Assembly (NCBI GenBank): GCA_028821035.1
Contig: JAPPHP010000209.1
Location: forward strand, 1-10,965
Length of the DNA stretch: 10,965 nt
Direction of reading: 5' to 3'
Source of the DNA: Gammaproteobacteria bacterium
GTDB taxonomy: Bacteria; Pseudomonadota; Gammaproteobacteria; Pseudomonadales; Azotimanducaceae
This document shows, one piece after another, positions 6,711 through 10,965 of the stretch (positions are counted from its first letter, which is position 1; every line of letters begins with the position of its first letter). Under the pieces are notes generated by a model. It was not told the origin of the DNA. It saw only the letters and a list, made by a program, of their open reading frames with translations, and did not search any database. The translations under genes and the position numbers were made by a program.

Positions 6711-9700
6711 CTACATCTTCCAGCGTACGCCGAGCTGGTAGCGGCGGCCGGCATGGATGGCGCTGGAGAGGTGCTCCCGCCGTCCGGTGCCGAGCAGGTT
6801 GTAGTAGTACACGTTCTCGTCCGTCAGGTTGATGCCTTCCAGCATGAACGAGACGTTGTCGTTCAGGCGAAAGCCCAACGACGCGTCGAACTGCTCGTAC
6901 GAGTCCACGAAGTACGGGTGTCCCGAGAACCCGCCCGCGATGTCGTCCAGGAAGTCGTCGCGGTAGTTGTAGGCGACCCGGGCGCTCCACGGCCCCTTCT
7001 CGTAGAACACGGTCAGGTTGATCGTGTCCTCGGACAGGCCCGGGATGCTGTACGAGGCCATCGTCTTCTCGTTCTCGAAGTCGGAGCCGGAGTCGATATA
7101 CGTGTAGTTGGCGATCACGCCGAGACCGTCGAACGGCGCCGGCAGCAGGTCGGCGAACGTCCGCTGGAACGCCACTTCGATCCCCGTGAGGTCCGACTCC
7201 CCTGTGTTCAGCGGCCGGAACGCCGTCAGCACCAGGGGCAGGTTCGTCTCGGGGTCGAGCACCCCTGGGAACGGGGTCGGCACGACTTCCGGCTGCACGA
7301 ACGCCTCGATGCTCTTGGTGAAGACGCCGATCGAGGCGATGGAGTAGTCGGCGAAGTACCACTCCAGCGCCAGGTCGACCTGCACCGCCGTGGTCGGGTC
7401 GAGTTCGCCGTTGCCGCCGCGCATGGTGCGGGGGTTCGGCTGCACGGTCAGTCGCGGACTCAGGTCGAGGAACCTCGGCCGACTCAGCACCTTGGCCACG
7501 GAGAACCGCACGACGAGGTCCTCCCGTGGATCGAAGCGCAGGTTCAGGGAGGGAAGGACCTCGGTGTAGTCGTGGCCGATGTTCACGAACTCGGGCGGCG
7601 ACAGGATGATCTCCGGCGACGACGGGTCGGAGTAGTCGATGTGGATCGGCTGGGTGATCTGGCCGACCGATCCGGTGCTGTTGTCGACATAGCGCACGCC
7701 GAGATTGCCGGAGTACGGCGTTTCGCCCACCTGGCCCCGGAACGTGATCATGGCGTAGACCGCGTTGCCGTCGTCCTCGTGGTTCAGGTCCTCGATGTAG
7801 CGGCCCGAGGTGAACTCGTCCAGGGACTTCCCGGTCCCGGTATTGAAGCCGCGGCCCGCCCGGATCTCGTCCGGCCGCGTGATGAACGTCTCCTGCAGGG
7901 CGTCGAAGTTCGGGCTGAGAATGGGCGACGGAAAGTCCATGTCGAGCCCGTCGAGGAAGTCCGACTCCGCCGGGAACGGACTGGCGCCGCCGAAAGCCGT
8001 GATCGGCTGATTGAGAAAAGCGCGGCTGTTCAGGTACCGGGACCGGTCGCGCCGCTCCTGCCGGTAGGTCCTGACCCCGGCCTGGAACGTCTCGAGCCAC
8101 GCGCCGTCGAACTCGTAGGTGGCGTCCACCCGGAACTGCGAGTTGCTATCGTCGACGAGGTGTTTCTGGATCGATTGCTTGACGACCGAGAAGAAGCTGG
8201 GGTCGGTCACCGGGGAGGTCGTCGTCATCGAGGGAAGACGGCCGGAGCCGTTCTTGCGGTAGGTCATCTGCGTACGGGTGTTCCGCATGAGCGCATCGCG
8301 GTTCGTGATCGGCGACTCCGTGTCCGAGACCGACACGTCGACGTTGATGGCGAGCCGGTCGGTGGCCTGGAACTTCACGTTGACGCCGTAGTTCATGGCT
8401 TCGTTGTTCACCTCCTCCGTGGCGTGCTGCAGGAACAGTCCCGCGCCGGAGGTCGAAATCATGGTGAAGACGCCCGTGCCGTTGTCGTCCATGAGCGTTG
8501 CGTCGGTGATTCGGGCATGGCCCTGCGAGATGCGGAAGGATCGCCAATAGTCGATCTCGTCCGCGGAGTTGTCGGTGTAGAGCACGTCGAAGGTGACGTC
8601 GACGCGGTCCGAGGGCCTCCACTGCAACGCCGATGAGACGTTCAGGCGGTCGCGGTCCGTGATGTGCAGCTCCCCGAGTAGCTGCTGCGGGTAGTAGCCG
8701 GTCATCTCCACGCCGTCGATGGTCACGGTCCTGGGATCTCCGAGAAACCCGTACTGGTGGAACGAGTCCGACCGAAAGACCCGGTTGTCCCACTGCGCCG
8801 ACGCCATGAAGCCCACGGTGTCGCTCAACACGTCGCTGTAGAGGGCGAACACGCCGGGCGCGGTGTCGTCCGCCAGTTCGTTGCGGGTCGAGTCCGCCGA
8901 GAGGGCGAGGTGCCGCTCGCCCAGGTCGAAGGGTTTGCGCGGCTGTATGTCGATGAACCCGCCAAGGCCGCCCTCGACGTGATCGGCGCGGGGCGACTTG
9001 TGGACTTCCACCGCCTGCACCAACCCGGACTGGAAGGCGTGGAAGCCGACCGCGCGCGACTTGGTGTTCGTCTGGCCCCTGCCGTCGTGGCTTCCCGGCG
9101 CGACGTTGGAAGCCGAGACCCGTCCGCCGATGGTCGTCTGCACGAACTGGGGCCCGAGTCCGCGCACGCTGACGAACGCGCCCTCGCCGGACTTCCGGTC
9201 GATGGCGACGCCGCTGATCCGCTGCAGGGCTTCGGCCAGGTTCTGGTCCGGGAACGCGCCGATGTCCTCGGCCGTGATGGCGTCCACGAAGTGGTCCGCG
9301 TTGCGCTTGCGCTCCAGCGACTGCTGCAGGCCGCCGCGGATGCCGTAGACGACGATCTCTTCCAGCGGCTCGCTCTCGTCGGCCAGGGCGGCGTCCTGCG
9401 CCCCCGTCGCGGCTTCTTCGGCGATGGCCGCACCGCTTGCCAGGGCAAGCGCCGTCCCCAGGCTCGCAAGCAGCGGCCGCGGGCTGGTGTTGTTGGTCAT
9501 CGTGGGTTTCCCTCCATGCTCAAGGCGGTTGTCAAGGTTGTTTCCGACCAGGATCGTGTCCAGTTCGTTGACACGGTGGTCCAGGCTTGTCCCGGCCAGC
9601 AGCCGGCGCAAGGCGTCGTGCAGCTTGAAGCTGCCCGCGATTCGCCGCGAGGTCTTGCCGGCGATCGCGTCTTCGACGAAGAGGATCTCCTTCCCGCTCT

Positions 9701-9866
9701 GCAGCGCGAACTCGTTGAGGGCGCTGCCGAGGTCCTGTGCCTCGATGCGGAACCGGATGGCGTCGTCGTCTTCGTGGGCCAGGGCCGCTGGAGACGCCGC
9801 GGACAGCGCGAGCAGGACCGCGCACCACGGGCCGGCCCGGTGCGTTCGCGCGCCGCGGCCCCGCAT
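6711..9866 (-). CDS. TonB-dependent receptor with STN signalling domain
   Basis: This outer-membrane active transporter also signals to a FecR-type regulator. From the ATG at 9866 it has 1051 residues. Residues 1-30 form a signal peptide (cleavage probably after ALA). Residues 37-110 form an STN domain (FRIEAQDLGSALNEFALQSG, then LHDALRRLLAGTSL). At 123-149 there is a second signal-peptide-like stretch (MTNNTSPRPLLASLGTALAL). A TonB-box-like EEIVVYG is at 169-175. The plug follows, with ITAEDIGAFPDQNLAEALQR and VSVRGLGPQFVQ, and then a beta barrel ending in YQLGVRWKM. The style is that of the large Xanthomonas/Caulobacter-type receptors. The start follows the FecR stop by 2 bases (TGACGATG), so translation is coupled. 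An internal ATG at 9500 has a GGAGG 10 bases upstream and would give a 929-residue form without STN. The ligand is unknown. Confidence 0.92.
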   Translation of the reverse strand: MRGRGARTHRAGPWCAVLLALSAASPAALAHEDDDAIRFRIEAQDLGSALNEFALQSGKEILFVEDAIAGKTSRRIAGSFKLHDALRRLLAGTSLDHRVNELDTILVGNNLDNRLEHGGKPTMTNNTSPRPLLASLGTALALASGAAIAEEAATGAQDAALADESEPLEEIVVYGIRGGLQQSLERKRNADHFVDAITAEDIGAFPDQNLAEALQRISGVAIDRKSGEGAFVSVRGLGPQFVQTTIGGRVSASNVAPGSHDGRGQTNTKSRAVGFHAFQSGLVQAVEVHKSPRADHVEGGLGGFIDIQPRKPFDLGERHLALSADSTRNELADDTAPGVFALYSDVLSDTVGFMASAQWDNRVFRSDSFHQYGFLGDPRTVTIDGVEMTGYYPQQLLGELHITDRDRLNVSSALQWRPSDRVDVTFDVLYTDNSADEIDYWRSFRISQGHARITDATLMDDNGTGVFTMISTSGAGLFLQHATEEVNNEAMNYGVNVKFQATDRLAINVDVSVSDTESPITNRDALMRNTRTQMTYRKNGSGRLPSMTTTSPVTDPSFFSVVKQSIQKHLVDDSNSQFRVDATYEFDGAWLETFQAGVRTYRQERRDRSRYLNSRAFLNQPITAFGGASPFPAESDFLDGLDMDFPSPILSPNFDALQETFITRPDEIRAGRGFNTGTGKSLDEFTSGRYIEDLNHEDDGNAVYAMITFRGQVGETPYSGNLGVRYVDNSTGSVGQITQPIHIDYSDPSSPEIILSPPEFVNIGHDYTEVLPSLNLRFDPREDLVVRFSVAKVLSRPRFLDLSPRLTVQPNPRTMRGGNGELDPTTAVQVDLALEWYFADYSIASIGVFTKSIEAFVQPEVVPTPFPGVLDPETNLPLVLTAFRPLNTGESDLTGIEVAFQRTFADLLPAPFDGLGVIANYTYIDSGSDFENEKTMASYSIPGLSEDTINLTVFYEKGPWSARVAYNYRDDFLDDIAGGFSGHPYFVDSYEQFDASLGFRLNDNVSFMLEGINLTDENVYYYNLLGTGRREHLSSAIHAGRRYQLGVRWKM
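9511..9515 (-). promoter_or_regulatory. Internal ribosome binding site before second receptor start
   Basis: On the minus strand GGAGG (part of GGAGGG) lies 10 bases before the in-frame ATG at 9500. That ATG opens a complete-looking signal peptide. It is a better ribosome binding site than anything seen before the upstream ATG at 9866, so internal initiation is plausible. Confidence 0.55.
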
Positions 9867-9868
9867 CG

Positions 9869-10965
9869 TCAAAGGCCCCCGCCGCCGGGCCCGCCGGTGC
9901 GGCGCTTCCCGTACGGGGGCGTCTGGGCGGACACCGGCTCTGCGGCGCCCCCCGTGTGCGGCTCGGCATAGGTCGCTTCGCGGTCGAGCCAGAAGAGTTC
10001 GATCCGGTCCCACGCGATGGGGTGGGCCTTCACCGGGTGGACGGTCTCCACCGCCTCGATGAACGACCTCGTGCTGCCGGCGAGGAACACGCCACTGATG
10101 CGGATGGCGTCGAGCCGGGCGTCGTCGTCGACGACGAGCTTGCGCCGGCTGTACCGGTTGATCTCGCTCACCGCGTCCGGCAGGGCCTGGTCCCTGAAGA
10201 GGAGCCGTCCTTCGCGCCATCCCGCGGCGCGTTCGAGGTCCGCCTCGATCACGGTCGGCGGCGCGTTGGGCTTGACGACGAGCTGCTCGCCCGCCTCGAG
10301 CTGCGTATGCGGCGGGCGTTTCCCCGGCGGGCTGCCTGGGACTTTATCCGCTGTGCCCACCGTATCGACCCGCACGCGGCCTTCGACCAGGGTCACGAGC
10401 ACGCTGTCCTGGTCGGGCAGGAGCCTGACGTCGAACGCCGTGCCCAGCGCCACGATGCGACGGTCACCGGCGAACACCTCGAACGGCCGCGGGTCCTTCG
10501 CGACCTGGAAGTGGGCCTCGCCGCGTTCGAGCGTCAACCTGCGCGTGGGGGAACGCTCGGTGAAGTGCACGGAGATGCGGGAATCGGTATTCAGCGTGAT
10601 GGTCGAATCGTCGGACAGCTCGACGGTGGAGCGCTGGCCCACCGCCGTCTCGAACGAGTTTGCCGCAAGCGCTGGCGACGCCGGCGCCACGGGTTCCGGC
10701 GCGTCTTGCCAATAGAGCGCTGCACTGAGCAGCACCGCGACGCCGGCCGCGACCCCGGCCGTGGCGCGCTGCAACAGGCGTCGCCGGGGCACACGCGTCG
10801 TTTCGAAGACGCGCTCCCCGAGCGCCGTCAGCTCAGGATGGGTGAGGTGTCGGTCGAGCGTTCCGAGCGCATCGCGCGCCTGGGCGAACGCCGTGGCGTG
10901 GCCCTCGCTTTCCGTCCGCCAGGCCTCGAACGCGGCGCGGTCCGCCGGGCCGCAGTTCGGCCCCT
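9869..10965 (-). CDS. FecR-family anti-sigma regulator (5' end cut by window)
   Basis: This inner-membrane regulator passes a signal from the STN domain of an outer-membrane receptor to an ECF sigma factor. The frame stays open to the window edge, so the start lies outside; 364 residues are visible. The first about 45 are the cytoplasmic sigma-binding N-terminal region (CGPADRAAFEAWRTESEGHA, the usual DUF4880-like pattern). Next comes RRRLL and a single membrane segment at about 67-85 (ATAGVAAGVAVLLSAALYW). The periplasmic FecR domain follows at about 105-200 (SFETAVGQRSTVELSDDSTI, FEVFAGDRRIVALGTAFDV). A C-terminal STN-like region (LLFRDQALPDAVSEINRYS, ISGVFLAGS) completes it. A GTG at 10792 could be mistaken for the start, but that would drop the N-terminal region. 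The stop is 2 bases before the receptor ATG. The partner sigma factor gene is expected immediately beyond the right edge. Confidence 0.92.
   Translation of the reverse strand, partial: GPNCGPADRAAFEAWRTESEGHATAFAQARDALGTLDRHLTHPELTALGERVFETTRVPRRRLLQRATAGVAAGVAVLLSAALYWQDAPEPVAPASPALAANSFETAVGQRSTVELSDDSTITLNTDSRISVHFTERSPTRRLTLERGEAHFQVAKDPRPFEVFAGDRRIVALGTAFDVRLLPDQDSVLVTLVEGRVRVDTVGTADKVPGSPPGKRPPHTQLEAGEQLVVKPNAPPTVIEADLERAAGWREGRLLFRDQALPDAVSEINRYSRRKLVVDDDARLDAIRISGVFLAGSTRSFIEAVETVHPVKAHPIAWDRIELFWLDREATYAEPHTGGAAEPVSAQTPPYGKRRTGGPGGGGL

Noticed and set aside
4255..6741. An 828-codon open frame on the plus strand antisense to the sulfatase, and similar long frames at 6363-8636 (+), 850-2331 (-) and 2827-3789 (-)
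   Set aside because: They are mirror frames of real genes in GC-rich DNA. Their translations are arginine-, valine- and proline-rich without recognisable domains, while the opposite strand encodes clear, motif-complete proteins.
9867..10220. Extension of the receptor reading frame upstream to 10220
   Set aside because: The extra residues are arginine/proline-rich shadow of the FecR gene. The signal peptide starts at the ATG at 9866, 2 bases after the FecR stop.
10790..10792. GTG at 10792 as the FecR start
   Set aside because: The frame is open to the window edge, and the upstream residues match the cytoplasmic N-terminal region of FecR proteins, so the gene is cut by the window and does not start here.
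1..10965. CRISPR arrays, tRNA or rRNA genes, transposase genes or insertion sequence ends
   Set aside because: No regularly spaced repeats, tRNA-like cloverleaf sequence, rRNA segments or transposase motifs were seen on either strand.

Overview
The window is about 11 kb of very GC-rich Gram-negative DNA. An outer-membrane TonB-dependent receptor and a FecR-type anti-sigma factor show the cell has an outer membrane. The receptor resembles the large Xanthomonas/Caulobacter-type family, which fits an uncultivated, heterotrophic, probably marine or host-associated proteobacterium. No rRNA, tRNA or taxonomic marker is present, so placement is an inference from gene style. No mobile element, CRISPR array or tRNA was seen.

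Left block (about 52-4203): one PhyH-type Fe(II)/2-oxoglutarate dioxygenase gene points left. It is divergent from a rightward, closely packed set of three genes: a second PhyH-type dioxygenase with an unusual N-terminal beta-rich lobe, a sugar phosphate isomerase/epimerase-like TIM barrel, and a Gfo/Idh/MocA NAD(P)-dependent oxidoreductase. The last two overlap by ATGA. This set looks like the cytoplasmic part of a pathway for an unusual sugar, cyclitol or small organic compound.

Middle block (4216-about 6552): a large formylglycine-type arylsulfatase on the minus strand converges on the oxidoreductase, with only 12 bases between them. Its 5' end runs into a block of long G and C homopolymers (about 6512-6620). 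That block looks like an assembly or sequencing problem, so the N-terminus is not trustworthy.

Right block (6711-10965, minus strand): a FecR anti-sigma regulator, cut by the window edge, is followed 2 bases later by a TonB-dependent receptor with an N-terminal STN signalling domain. The ECF sigma factor that normally precedes FecR would lie just outside the window. The receptor reading frame contains a second signal-peptide-like start with a good ribosome binding site after the STN domain. It may therefore give both a signalling and a non-signalling form.

Taken together, the most economical reading (inference) is a substrate-responsive uptake and degradation locus. The receptor imports a ligand and signals through FecR, the sulfatase removes sulfate, and the dioxygenases, isomerase and dehydrogenase process the released organic part. 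The substrate cannot be read from the sequence.
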